Below are positions 11,010 through 21,128 of a DNA stretch of 64,000 nucleotides, one piece after another. The notes under the pieces are model-generated. The model saw only the letters and a list, made by a program, of their open reading frames with translations, ran no database searches and was not told the origin of the DNA. Each line of letters starts with the position of its first letter. The stretch's first letter is position 1. The stretch covers positions 3,694,001 to 3,758,000 of the forward strand of contig JAMJFZ010001815.1 of assembly GCA_026225945.1 (NCBI GenBank), read 5' to 3'. This DNA comes from Cricetomys ansorgei. Taxonomy: Eukaryota > Chordata > Mammalia > Rodentia > Nesomyidae. The position numbers and the translations under genes are program-made.

Positions 11010-11118
11010 GGTTAGCTGTAATGTTGCAAGCCTGCAGTCCCACCTGCTTGAGGGAATCTCCTGGGTTCCATCTTGGAATATCATAATGAGATGTTACCTC
11101 AAGGAAAAAAACCAAAGT
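11010..11118 (+). mobile_element. Possible 7SL-derived SINE monomer, very diverged
   Basis: AAGCCTGCAGTCCCACCTGC and ATCATAATGAGATGTTACCT followed by an A-rich end are in the order of a proto-B1 monomer. Divergence is high and the call is weak. Confidence 0.35.
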
Positions 11119-11134
11119 TTTTATTTCTGAAGGA

Positions 11135-11433
11135 TGTTTTTGATGGTTTGAATGCAATGTCCCCCATAAGTCTCTGGAATTTGAATACTTGGTCCCAGTT
11201 GGTGGCTGTTTGCAGGAGGAAGTATGTCACTGTCAAGAAGAACTTACGGTTTCAAGTTAGTGCTCTCTGCCTCCTGCTTGAGGTTCAAGATAAAAGTTCT
11301 CAGCTGCTGCCCAGCGACTCCCTCTCTGCCATCTTAGATTCTAACTCTCTGAAACTGTAAGACCAAAATAAAGCATTTTTTCTATAAGTTGTCTTAGTCA
11401 TTGTGCTCTTTCACAGCAATAAAAAGACAATAC
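11135..11433 (+). mobile_element. MaLR LTR (ORR1/MT-like), sense
   Basis: Starts GATGGTTTGAATGCAATGTC, passes ACTCTCTGAAACTGTAAGAC and AATAAAGCATTTTTTCTATA (the LTR poly(A) signal region), and ends in AGCAATAAAAAGACAATAC. It is inserted in the antisense L1M, which resumes immediately after. The frame 11073-11360 lies within it. Confidence 0.8.
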
Positions 11434-11958
11434 CTTTTTCTGGTATAGAATTCTGGATTAATAGATCTTTCAGTAGATATGTTTTGAAACCATAACAATA
11501 TTCCTTCTGGTCTACTGAGAAGTCTGCATCCCCACAAGTGTTTGTCTCTCAATGTTAGCATATTATTCTACCCTTCTGGCTCATTTTAATTTCTTTATGT
11601 TCCTACTTTTTAGAAATTTAGTTATGACTTGTCTTAACATAGAATTATTTGGGTTTATACTGCATGGAGTTAACTCAGTGTTTTGAATTTATAAGCTATA
11701 GATTCTGATCTATTTGCAAGATTTCTGCCATTATTTCAATGCTATTTTATTTTATTTTTGCTTTCTAAAACCCTGATGTGACAAATACTTTCCTCCCTGT
11801 GCCTTCCAACCCATTCTCTCATTCTCCTCTACTGTACTATTGGGACCATTTACTGCCATTTATTCTAGTTGCTGTTTTCTAGTCTAAAGCTTCTGTTTTT
11901 TTTTTTTTCAACTTTGTTTTCATTGCTAAAGGGTTTCATTTTATCATTATCATTTTAA
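11434..11958 (-). mobile_element. Ancient L1 (L1M), antisense, segment 3
   Basis: TATAGAATTCTGGATTAATA, ATTATTTGGGTTTATACTGC, then ATTTCTGCCATTATTTCAAT are inverted L1M blocks in the right order. Ends near a T-run (11897-11909). Confidence 0.7.
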
Positions 11959-12128
11959 ATTTAACAAAAGAAAGTATTTATTTTGGCCCGTGGCTCCAGA
12001 AGGACAGAGTCTATCCATGATGGTGGAGACGGTGAGGCAATAGCCAGGAAAAGCATGAAGGCAGGAAGAGGAAGCTTGCTGACCACATGCTCATCCAACA
12101 TAAGAAGCAGGGAGATATTTTACAACCA
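11959..12128 (-). mobile_element. Possible MaLR LTR fragment, antisense
   Basis: AAAGTATTTATTTTGGCCCG followed by ATCCATGATGGTGGAGACGG resembles the inverted 3' half of rodent MaLR LTRs. It is cut at 12128 by the sense LTR. Confidence 0.45.
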
Positions 12129-12488
12129 TGTGGTGGTTTGAATGAGAATGGCCCCCACAGGATCATAGATTTGAATGCTTATTCTTTAGCTGGTGGAACT
12201 GTTACGGGAAGGCTTTGGAGGCGTGCCCTTTTTGGAGGAGATGTGTCACTGGAGGTGGTCCTTCAGGTTTCAAAAGCTCACGTCAGGCCTAGCGTCTCTC
12301 TCTGCTTTCAGAGCAGGATGTAGCTCTCAGGTACTTTTCCAGCACCACACCTGCGTCTATGTTCTCTGCCATGATAAGAGTGAACTAAACCTCTGAAGCT
12401 GTAAGTTAGCCCTAATTAAATGCTTTCTTTTATAGGGGTTTCAGTGGTCATGGTGCCTTTTCATAACAGTAGAAGAATGACTAAGATA
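12129..12488 (+). mobile_element. MaLR LTR (ORR1/MT type), sense, near complete
   Basis: Begins TGTGGTGGTTTGAATGAGAA, contains GGAGATGTGTCACTGGAGGT, AACCTCTGAAGCTGTAAGTT and a TTAAATGCTTTCTTTTATAG block, and ends ATGACTAAGATA. About 360 bp, typical of a solo LTR. I see no matching 5-bp flanks. The frames 12087-12396 come from it. Confidence 0.88.
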
Positions 12489-13525
12489 CTTTGAAAAGTG
12501 TGTTATTGTTCTAGGCATTTTTTTTTGTAGTTAGGATTTCATAATATTTGAGTGCTCTAAAATTGTCACTGAGTGATTCCCACCTCTCTGTTCTCTTGGT
12601 TTGGCATCAATTTATTTGAGGTGTTCCTGGTTTTTTGTTTGTTTATTTTTGTTTTGTTTGTTTTTGTTTTGTTTTTGTTTTTGTTTTTGGTTCATGTCCT
12701 GTTAGGAAGCATTTAAATATTCTGTGTCAACCAAAGTTATCTAATGCTGCTCTAGTAATGGAAAGCTGCAGGTGTACCCTTATTCCAGGTTGAAGTAGAA
12801 TTTCAAGATCAGTACTTGATCTTCATGGATTCACAAAGGTGGCCTCCTCCTTACCTCTGGGCTGACTCCCATGTCTTCTTTCCACTGGGATGTGTGAGGG
12901 CGAGATACCTACTGATGGGTGACCATGCTATCATTAACTTCGTACTAGCCCTTTTCTACTATTACTCAAAGCAAGGAGGGAGAGGTAACTAGTACTGCTA
13001 ATGGAGGAGAATGGCTGAGCTCCCTGTGGCATCACCATGGATGTCACTGGAAGGATTTGTTACCCTCTGGCAGGGTTTGAAACCCTAGCTTCTTACTATC
13101 CTTCCTTGCTATCAAGATGGTAGGAAGTTTTTGGTGTTCTTTGCAACCTGGTTTGGGTAGAAATCTAGGTTTCCTAATCAGCTTTTGCTGGTGTGGGTGG
13201 GTTTCAAGACGCTGTTTCTTCTATTGTGTCTAAAAGTTGTCTGGTTTGAGGGTCTTTTCCTTCCCTGGCCATTTGGGGCTTTTTGTTTGAACCCATTGGA
13301 TTCTTCTTTTTATTTTTCTTCCAGCTCATGTCTGGTCTATAAGAGGAAAAAAACAGATTTAGAGAGTTAACCACAGTGTCTTACAATTGGTAGTAATTTC
13401 CCTGACCTCGCTGCATTCTCTCCTCACTTTTTAGAATCTTCTTACGTTTGTTATGACATATATACTGTATCTTAGGGTTTTGCTTAGACATGACAAGAGA
13501 AATAAGAAACATAGCCTGGTATGCA
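12489..13525 (-). mobile_element. Ancient L1 5' region, antisense (segment 4)
   Basis: The blocks AGGGAGAGGTAACTAGTACT, CCCTCTGGCAGGGTTTGAAA, GGGTAGAAATCTAGGTTTCC and CTTTTTGTTTGAACCCATTG follow the order of an inverted old L1 5' UTR, as expected beyond segment 3. A G/T-rich simple stretch sits at 12629-12690. Identification is from remembered pattern only. Confidence 0.5.
12629..12692. repeat. (GTTTT)n T-rich simple repeat
   Basis: Alternating GTTT, GTTTT and GTTTTT units. It may be the inverted A tail of a lost retroposon or an expansion within the L1 remnant. Confidence 0.85.
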
Positions 13526-14120
13526 ATATTCTGCCTTTCTAGACTCAAAGCGTATTTAACATTTTACCCTCTACTACCTCATGGGAAATCAAGTCAAGCA
13601 ATCCTTTGATTGCTTTTGCCCGGTGAGATTTATTATGGACATCACAAGGGCTTGTGTAGTAGCTAAGAGGCCTGATAGAGTATGACAGTATCTGCAGAGC
13701 AGACCCTTCCAGGAGCCACCTATACCTCTGTTGTGGGTTACAGCTACGGTGTGTTACCGCTGTGTGTGTGGTATGTGTGCTAGCATCTGCAGCTATGCCT
13801 GTGGGCTTTCTCCACACCATGGTGGGAGTCTCTGCTGAGATGGCCAGTGAATTAACGTGGATTGAAACAGCCATGAACCAACAACTGAATCGAATAGTAG
13901 TTGTGCACACGAACCAGGTTCTTGACCCTACCTCTTTGGGATAACTTGGAGACAATGTATTTTCTAGAATTTTTCTCCTGGATGAAGTTTCACTTATCCA
14001 TAGTGGCAGGAGGCCTGCTGATATACAATTTATGGGCTGGCTCCTCTTTGTTTCATTTTCCCATTCTTCAGCTATGCTCTTTATACCTCCAAAACACGTG
14101 TCCTGGGTCTTCACCTCAGG
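13526..14120 (-). other. Unclassified; candidate antisense LTR-like sequence
   Basis: The minus strand holds AATAAATCTCACCGGGC near 13640-13620, resembling an LTR polyadenylation site, and a frame of 189 codons (13545-14114). The translation has no recognisable domain and no LTR family was matched. The frame may be chance. Confidence 0.3.
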
Positions 14121-14277
14121 GTCTGCTGTTCTTTATTTCATGCAGATAGCCTTCATGTGAGGTTCCTGTAGTGCTCTGTGCAGTTCCCAGCCTGGATGTC
14201 TTTGTGCCTTTGCTGAAACTTTGTCTCACTTTTCAAACATGTGCTATCACAGTTCCCAGTTAAGTTAGATATACTTG

Positions 14278-14455
14278 GATCATGGCTGCTTTGCTAGTTT
14301 TCTGTGTGACTGTGGGAATTACCCATAGCTATTCAGATTCTCCACATATTCATTTTCAAAATGAATGTAGTAATGCCCACCTCTTAGTCTGAGAGGCTTA
14401 ATGAGATAATGAATTTAAAGTGCCTCTAGTAATTGCTCAATTTCTGCACATATTA
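14278..14455 (+). mobile_element. MIR SINE
   Basis: Classic MIR order: GCTTTGCTAGTTTTCTGTGT, TCTCCACATATTCATTTTC, AATGAATGTAGTAATGCCCA, TGAGGCTTAATGAGATAAT-like, AAAGTGCCTCTAG. An old mammalian tRNA-derived element. Confidence 0.85.
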
Positions 14456-15186
14456 GACAATGCTACTACCATTACTTTTGCCACATCTACCTTTACTCTA
14501 GCTTTATAAATGCCCATCTTTCTCAGTCGCCACCAGCTTTGCTCCCTCTGGCTCTCCCCTTGGGCATTCCATTCATCTCTCCTCACTGTTCTTACCTGAC
14601 CACACAACATCCATTTCTCCTGCATTCAGTTCTGAAAATTCCCTTTCTCCAGCCTTTCTTACCTCTTCTGGTCTTGAAACCTATATTTTCACTTCATACT
14701 CTTAATGATATGTGTAAAAAAAAAAAATAGGGCCGTGCCATACCCACAAACTAAACACACCTTTCCCTAATCATTTGTCTGTTCCTATCTTTGTTCACAG
14801 CAACTTCAGTCATACAGATGTCAAAGTTAGAAATTCTGAGGTCAGTCATATTTTCTTCTGTCTTTATATGGTTCGTACTTAGTAAGCTATCAGATTCGGT
14901 AACTTCTACTTTGCGTGGCAGTGTTTTCTAACTGACAAATACAACCCATCAGTGACCTCTTTTCAGTATGAAGACTTTACTGGATGCTGGTGAGATCTTC
15001 TTGTGCCAACTGGCCACAATTCACTTTCCACGCAGACTGGCTATGGAATGTCTTGCCTGGATTAGTGCTTAGCTCTTAAGAGAGAAATACCCCACATGAG
15101 GGAGAATCTTCATGGAGACTATTTGTGTTGATATTTAGAAACCTGGAAAATAAGTATGAACATCTTTTGTTTAAAGACAATGTGGT
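14456..15186. other. Unique sequence
   Basis: No feature recognised beyond an A12 run near 14716-14727. Confidence 0.4.
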
Positions 15187-15325
15187 ACAAAATAAATATA
15201 TACCTGATATATTTATATATATTTTATATACATTTATACATATATACATTTTATATACATTATATATATACACAAAATAAATATATACCTGAATATATAT
15301 GTATTATATATATATATGATAGTTA
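15187..15325. repeat. AT-rich (TA)n array with an internal 21-bp duplication
   Basis: TATATA-rich low-complexity DNA. A 21-bp string beginning ACAAAATAAATATATACC occurs identically at 15187 and 15272, 85 bp apart. Confidence 0.9.
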
Positions 15326-15454
15326 CTTCTAGATTGTTTATATATGTATGCATTTGCGATACATAAATTATGTATATCCATTAATATAGAAAACTAGTAC
15401 TTTTATGGTTTAACTATCAAATATTATTTAAAATGCCCACTGCTTATTTATTAT

Positions 15455-15620
15455 GAGCTGAATGGCATCTGCCATATACTCATGCTGCCATGATGTTCTA
15501 CCTCCACAGGGCTCCAGAATCAACAGAGCCAACCACTATGGACCAGAAGCTCCAAAATCACACGTCAGAATCAATCCTGCCTCCCTCAGGTGTTTCTTTC
15601 ATAGGGAATGATAAAATTTT
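15455..15620 (+). mobile_element. MaLR-type LTR 3' fragment
   Basis: CATGCTGCCATGATGTTCTA, TCCAGAATCAACAGAGCCAA and CACTATGGACCAGAAGCTCC are blocks seen near the 3' part of MST/MLT-like LTRs. The usual end is not clear. Confidence 0.45.
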
Positions 15621-16100
15621 TGGCTAACATTATTTGCATACGCTGTACACGCTAGGGCTTTGTCCCTATGTAGCTGCACAGACTCTCGGGGGTGATAAGT
15701 GTGTCTTGCATGCTAACGAGACAATTCTCATAGGGAGTCCTTCCTTCCTACGAAGCTCCTGCAGAGGGACTGGTTCCCAGAGAGGCCAAGGCAGGATGAG
15801 CGCACTGGTCTTCCAGCTTCACGCTCTATCCTCAGGGCGGTGAAGGAGGTTGAAGACAGAGTTCAATCATCAATGACCAAGGACAGGTTAATCATGTTTA
15901 TATCATTTCAGTGAAAAGGTTGAGGGAGGTCCTGTGTTGGTGAGTGTATGGAAGTACTGCGAGTCCCTACAGGGAGGCTATGGAACCGCTTCCCCTTCCC
16001 CAGTGACCCATTCCTGTGTTCCACTTGTTTCCTCCTGCATTGTAGTCTCGCCAACAGTCACTATTGGTAAATGAACTGTGTTCTTCAAGTTCTTCTAGAA
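15621..16100. other. Unique sequence
   Basis: No repeat or exon recognised; the frame at 15634-15843 has no family match. Confidence 0.4.
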
Positions 16101-16336
16101 GAGTGCTTCTCAACCTTGCTAACGCTGCAACCCTTTACTACAGTTCCTCACGTTGCGGTGACCCCCAAACATAAAATTACTTTTGTGACTGCTTCATAAC
16201 TTCAATTTTGCTACTCTTATGAGTCATAATGTAAACATCTGCTATGCAGATGGTCTCAGGGGACCATCTTAGAAGGGTGGCTTGACCTCCCAAAAGGATC
16301 TCGATGAAAGTTAATGAATCTAGAGAAAGGCTGTGA
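16101..16336 (+). mobile_element. URR1-like hAT (Charlie) DNA transposon
   Basis: Starts GAGTGCTTCTCAACC, a near match to the hAT-Charlie end, then GCAACCCTTTACTACAGTTC, GCGGTGACCCCCAAACATAA, TTTTGCTACTCTTATGAGTC, and ends in GAGAAAGGCTG, the decayed inverted end. Non-autonomous, same family as 55397-55637. Target duplication not visible. Confidence 0.85.
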
Positions 16337-16655
16337 AAAGAGAATTTGTAGTCACAAGTGGTAGTGCCCCTAATGCTTATTGTTACCTGTGATAGAATGA
16401 GCTTGTGAGGTTGGACTCTCAGCTGGGGCAGACAGATAGACTTTCTGGGCAAACAGTGTCAGAACTAAATTTCAAAATATCAGCTAATGTCATAGAATTC
16501 CCATAGAAAATGGCAAGTGTTTGTTGTTTGGAAAGGACTATACACTTGGCCCGAGAAGAAAGATTTTACAGATGGTTAACGAGTTTCTTAGAAAAGGGTG
16601 ATTGAAACCTTAAAGAAAAAGGTAAGTAAAGCATACAACAGTTACCTAAAGAGAA

Positions 16656-17030
16656 CGGTTGGCGAGGGGGAAGACTACTACAATGAAAACGTTAGTCACT
16701 TAAAATTCAGGCCTCTGTGAGATAGGAGGCGAAATAATAATAATAACCCAGCACTGGTACGCGATCTGAGGTGAAGAAAAAACGCACGCCAGGACAATCG
16801 AAGGGGAATACTCTACCCCTGCCGGGTGCGGAGGGGGTAAGAAGAAAACTGATGCTGTAGAAACGTTGTCGGGTTTCTGATGAATGAACTTGAAAAAGCG
16901 CATCAGAGTATAGAGGTGAGAGACAAGCCCAGGGAAATGGTGTCCGGCACAGGCAGGTCTGGCAATGGCGAGCTCATTCTTGCAGGAGACCGGAAAAGAA
17001 GCACAATGGCTAGAGCCTGTGGCCGATCGC
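16656..17030. other. CpG-dense patch in otherwise CpG-poor DNA
   Basis: Counted by eye, 19 CpG dinucleotides occur in about 375 bp, including TACGCG, AACGCACGCC, GCCGGGTGCG and GCCGATCGCC. GC content is near 50%, so it is not a classic CpG island. The minus frame 16700-17164 (154 codons) crosses it; no domain recognised. It could be a regulatory patch or a relatively recent insertion. Confidence 0.65.
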
Positions 17031-18465
17031 CATTCCTCTAGAAGGGGAAGGAGATTGCCTTTTTCACCCCCTAACCAAGGAATCAAGTGATAAGAACAGA
17101 TCTGTGATAATAAGATCATTAAAATGTTAACTAGAGAAAAAAAAATACATGTGAGGGAATTCAAACAGCAGATATCAACAAAATGAAATGATAATTAAAA
17201 ATCGCAAGACAGAGCTCACCAGAGGTGTAAGAGGGTAAAAACAACCACCATTTCCCATGTTGGAAAAACGGATATGCTTTTCTAAGTCTATATGGAATTC
17301 ATGAATCCGAACATTTTAGAGGGACAAACCTGCGTGTGTAGGTGAGTATGCAGACACCTAAAGCTAATGCTCTCTACACATACTTTTCAAGTCAGAAACT
17401 TAAATTTTATGTTTTTCTTTTCCCAAGGGAAAAATTCATATAATCCAGTTTCTTTATAAATACCATTATCTCTATACCCTTCTTAAACTTTTTTCTAATG
17501 TCTTTTACTCCTTTTTTAAAAAGTTCTAGCTCTATAGAGGAAGAGAAGACTTTTCTTCTACCCTCTGAGGGTTCAGATTCAGTAATTGAGTCTATCACGT
17601 AAAACCTACAGTATGTAGGTAAACAGGACATGTTTTCCTCCTATAGTGAAGCATCACAAGAAAGAAGAGTGATTACTCCCAACCTGTGAGAGATAGAAAT
17701 ACCCCCCTTATGAGACATAAAAGCACTCCACCTTGTAGGGCCGATGAGACAGGGGTATGAGGCAATTGCAGAAGAGAATTTTGGAAAATTTGAAAGGGGC
17801 CTCTGAACACAGATAGCAGCTATGACCAGCTGATGTGGGGAGGACTTCCAGTTCCCACCTGTCTCCAAAGACAGCTCAGCAAAAATAAAAAAAATTTAAA
17901 AAAAAGCTCCAGTCTTTTCTGTCCCCAGTGCTTTGAGTTCAAAACATCACGGACAAACTCTGGAGCAGGTTTAGGGTTGTCATTTCCTGAACACTCTCAA
18001 CATTGATGTGGTTCTGGATGCCATTTTTCTCCTTCATGATTGTTTCAAAGCTGAAAACTCAATCTTTCATAATTTCCAAATAGTATGTGATGTACATTGA
18101 GTCAAGAAAACATATTTTTTTAAAAGCCATATGAAAACCCACCATCTTGTAACCAAATTTGAAGATATAGCTTACTTTAAAAGAGACTTTGAAAGGAGAT
18201 ACTTCGCATGGAATCAGTTTCTCCAAGAGTCCTGGGTATTAAACAAAAGCCCTAATCCCAGGCGTGGTATACTTCTTAAGAATAACTTTATAAGTTGTTG
18301 CTCAGAGAGGTCCCAAAGGTCTTCTAAACAGTATCTGCTCTTGTAATTCCTCTTGTTTCCCCAATATAAGTAGATAATAAAACCCTCTTGCTGAAGATGT
18401 CCCATACCCAGGATAAATGATATAGAGTAAACAAACTGTAATAAGCTAAAAGCTTCCTTTCTACT
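17031..18465. other. Unique AT-rich sequence
   Basis: About 1.4 kb without a recognised repeat. An A-rich run at 17880-17905 could be the tail of a retroposed sequence lying to its left (17640-17880), but no source was recognised. Confidence 0.4.
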
Positions 18466-18681
18466 GAATAGTTTTCACAGTCCCTGAGGGTGCTTTGCAG
18501 GTCGCTGGGGGAGCAATTCGGCCAATAGTCTTGCCCAGCTGTGCAGCCTATGATTAATGGGACTAACTTGCCAGGTAAGATGCGCCCTCCCGTACAGTAG
18601 TGTCACAATAGTTACTGGGGTAAGCAACTGTTCCTTTATTGATCTTAAAGGAGGGACTCCATTCCTGGTGCTGTAATTCTG
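18466..18681. other. Unclassified repeat-like segment before an A-rich tail
   Basis: A segment with CAGCCTATGATTAATGGGAC and TAGTTACTGGGGTAAGCAAC ends in an A-rich (CAAA)n tail, suggesting a retroposed element in + orientation. No family was matched with confidence. Confidence 0.3.
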
Positions 18682-18724
18682 GTAAAACAAAACAAATAAA
18701 AACAAAAACAAACAAACAAAAACA
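18682..18724. repeat. (CAAA)n A-rich simple repeat
   Basis: Imperfect AAAAC/CAAA units, probably a retroposon tail. Confidence 0.85.
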
Positions 18725-19346
18725 TGGCAGGGGAGGTCGTAGGCCCTAGTGGGGGGATTGAATACCAATGTTTAGCTACATTGCCAAGCTACCTTCTAAA
18801 TTTCTATTTTTATACCACAGATGGGCATCACTTGGTGCCTTAATTAGAAAGCCTCTCCTTTCTGTGAGTGACAGAGAATGCAGAACCTCATGGCTGCATA
18901 AGGTGTGAGAAAATGTGACAAATGAGTTCTCAGCCCTAAACACAATGACGTTTGCATCATCCCTTCCAAGGCTCAGGGACCACCGAAGAAGGAGTGGAAA
19001 GAATGTAAGAGCCAAAAGATAGGACTGGGACATGTCACTCAACCTGGAACTCACAGCAGCTGCAGCTGCCTGTCCTGATAGTTTCAGGGAGTCAGGAAAT
19101 CATTGTCTTCAGTTATGTATCCACCAATGGCTCCACCAGGCTCCAGTGGACGCTGCCAGTTCAACAGTTACACAGATGGCCCTGGTTCTACTAAAGGGAT
19201 CATAAAACAAAACTAAAAGCCGTGAACTTGGGAAAGGATGTGTAGGGAAGAGGGTGGGAGTGGGGTTAATAGGAAAGGGAAGGAGGAAAGAGACAGCTTG
19301 GAGAGAGACTCATCAGACTATGAAGTTGCCAAATAACAGAATTAAT
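18725..19346. other. Unique sequence
   Basis: No recognised feature. Confidence 0.4.
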
Positions 19347-19396
19347 CAGTTTTTTTTTAAAAAAAAAAAAAAGAAGGAAACACACACACACACACC
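19347..19396. repeat. T8/A14 run followed by (CA)8
   Basis: A T-run meets an A-run, giving a short hairpin-capable junction, followed by GAAGGAAA and a clean CA array. Confidence 0.85.
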
Positions 19397-19789
19397 AGAA
19401 AGAACTCCAAATTATACTAAAATATCGACTCTATTTAAGAAAAAATAAAAAAGTGCAGCAGGAATTGACCTTGGCTTTAATTTGAATAAAAAAGGCAAAA
19501 GGAATTAAATTGACTTCAACAATAAACCATGCTTTGCAACTTAATTGGACATTACAGAACTAGAGAGTGCCTCGATTAGGAAAGTAAACGTGACATCTTC
19601 TCTCAGCTCCTTGATGCCACATAGACACACTCTGGGAAAGGCTTCCAGCAGGAGGGGAATGCAGAGGAAAGCAAGCCTGGTGACCTGAAGCACCTGAAGC
19701 TGGAGCATTTTGTGTGACGCTAATAATCCCGTGAACGAATGGTGGAGATGTGCTTTGTGGCATGTTCGGGGCGCAAATGCTGTAACATG

Positions 19790-19995
19790 CAGGAGTGCTA
19801 GGTCCCTGACAGTGTCATATTAATTTATGGCAAGTAAACAGCCATTACCAGGATTCATAAAGGGGATAATTAATGGTATTGTTAGCTTTTAAAAAATAGA
19901 AAATAAATGGCCACTTGCTAGTGGTTTTGAAATGCTAATGAATTGCTGTGGGATCACTTCCAGTGAGTCATGCTTATCCCCCAAAGCCAGTTCTG
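19790..19995. other. Repeat-free AT-rich sequence; candidate conserved non-coding element
   Basis: No repeat is recognisable. The stretch is dense in TAATTTA, TTAATGG, GCTAATGAATT and similar homeodomain-type cores. This is only a compositional impression; conservation cannot be judged from one sequence. Confidence 0.25.
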
Positions 19996-20216
19996 CAAGT
20001 GTGGTGTAGAATTCTCCTGGCTGTTGCTCCTAGGTTGACCTTTCCAGCATATTCTAAAGGGGAATGAAATGCTGTCCTTGGAAGATTCCCTTCATGCTGG
20101 TCTCACAGGTAGGGCTTTTCCTGGCAGGGCTAGGTGGGCAGAAATCCCTCTTAGGCATGATTTGTTAGTATTTATAATTAAAAAATTTTAATAATAATGA
20201 TAATAATTATCATTAT

Positions 20217-20268
20217 TTGTGTGTGTGTGTGTGTGTGTGTGTGCATGTGTGTGTGTGTCTGTGTGTGC
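20217..20268. repeat. (GT)n microsatellite
   Basis: GT dinucleotides with interruptions (GC, CT). It abuts an inverted SINE whose CA-rich tail would fall here, so it probably grew from that tail. Confidence 0.95.
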
Positions 20269-20397
20269 ACCACATTTTGAGTATGGAAGAACTTACAGGG
20301 GTTGGCATCTCTCCTTCCACTATGGGTTTGGAGATAAAACACACCTCAGGTTTGCAAGGCAGGTGCTTTTACCCCTGGGACGTCCCAATAGCCTGAT
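20269..20397 (-). mobile_element. tRNA-derived SINE (B2/B3/B4 superfamily), antisense
   Basis: TCTCTCCTTCCACTATGGGT, then GCAAGGCAGGTGCTTTTACC and a decayed inverted head give the inverted SINE order. The exact subfamily is uncertain. Confidence 0.65.
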
Positions 20398-20440
20398 TTG
20401 CTAGCATTTTGCTAGCAAATTTGTTAGCATTTGCTAGCAT
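20397..20440. repeat. Four near-copies of a TTTGCTAGCA motif
   Basis: TTTGCTAGCA-type units at 20397, 20408, 20420 (one change) and 20430. The second lies in the perfect 12-bp palindrome TTTGCTAGCAAA. The motif is both a tandem and an inverted repeat. Confidence 0.85.
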
Positions 20441-20534
20441 TCTGTTTTTTAAAGATATATTTCAGATTAAAGAACAGATGACAGAATGATCTACAAATTA
20501 GACGTGGCCCGGGAATTAAAAAAAAAGAAAACAG

Positions 20535-20872
20535 TGGGCTGTGGAGATGGCTAAACTGGTAAAGTGCTGCTTGTAAAGTACCTTGTGGGGGTTAAGACCT
20601 GAGTTCCATCCCCAGAACCCACATTAAAAACCAACACACAACAACAACAAAAACAGCCATAGTGTATACACGCATAATCCCAGTGTTGGAGAAGCAGAGA
20701 CAGTCTGATCTTCAGGCAAATCCCCAAGCTTCAAGTTCCAGTGAGAAGCTGTCTCAGAAAACAAAACAAAACAAACAAACAAAACACAATGTGGATGGGT
20801 GGCTTCTGAGGAAGGCTATCCAAGGCTGACTTCCATATAGACATGGAGGTGTGTATCAATAAATAATACAAT
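20535..20872 (+). mobile_element. B4 SINE
   Basis: The head GGCTGTGGAGATGGCTAAAC, then CCATCCCCAGAACCCACATT, CGCATAATCCCAGTGTTGGA, AGAAGCTGTCTCAGAAAACA, a (CAAA)n stretch, and GGGTGGCTTCTGAGGAAGG. About 335 bp, near full length, with A-rich expansions in the middle. Confidence 0.88.
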
Positions 20873-20965
20873 AAAACCAAAGAGAGGACAAGAAAAAAAT
20901 TAAGCCTTCTGAATTATATTTCAAAGCCAGGAGCCCCCTTCCTTTCAACTGTTAAGAAAAGCCTT

Positions 20966-21128
20966 TTGAGCTGGTCATTGGTGGTATATGCCTTTAATCT
21001 CATCATTCAGGAGAGGCAGCCTAATCTCTGAGTTTGAGATCAGCCAGGTCTACAAAGTGAATTCCAGGATAGATAGGGCTACACAGAGAAACCCTATCTG
21101 GAAAAAAAAAGGAAAAATAAAAAAACGA
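20966..21128 (+). mobile_element. B1 SINE, sense
   Basis: GAGCTGGTCATTGGTGGTAT, GCCTTTAATCTCATCATTCA, TCTACAAAGTGAATTCCAGG and GGGCTACACAGAGAAACCCT, ending in an A-rich tail. Near full length. Frames at 20988-21242 are shadows of it. Confidence 0.95.

Noticed and set aside
16656..17030. Classic CpG-island promoter
   Set aside because: GC content is only about 50% and the patch is under 400 bp, so I report it as a CpG-dense patch instead.
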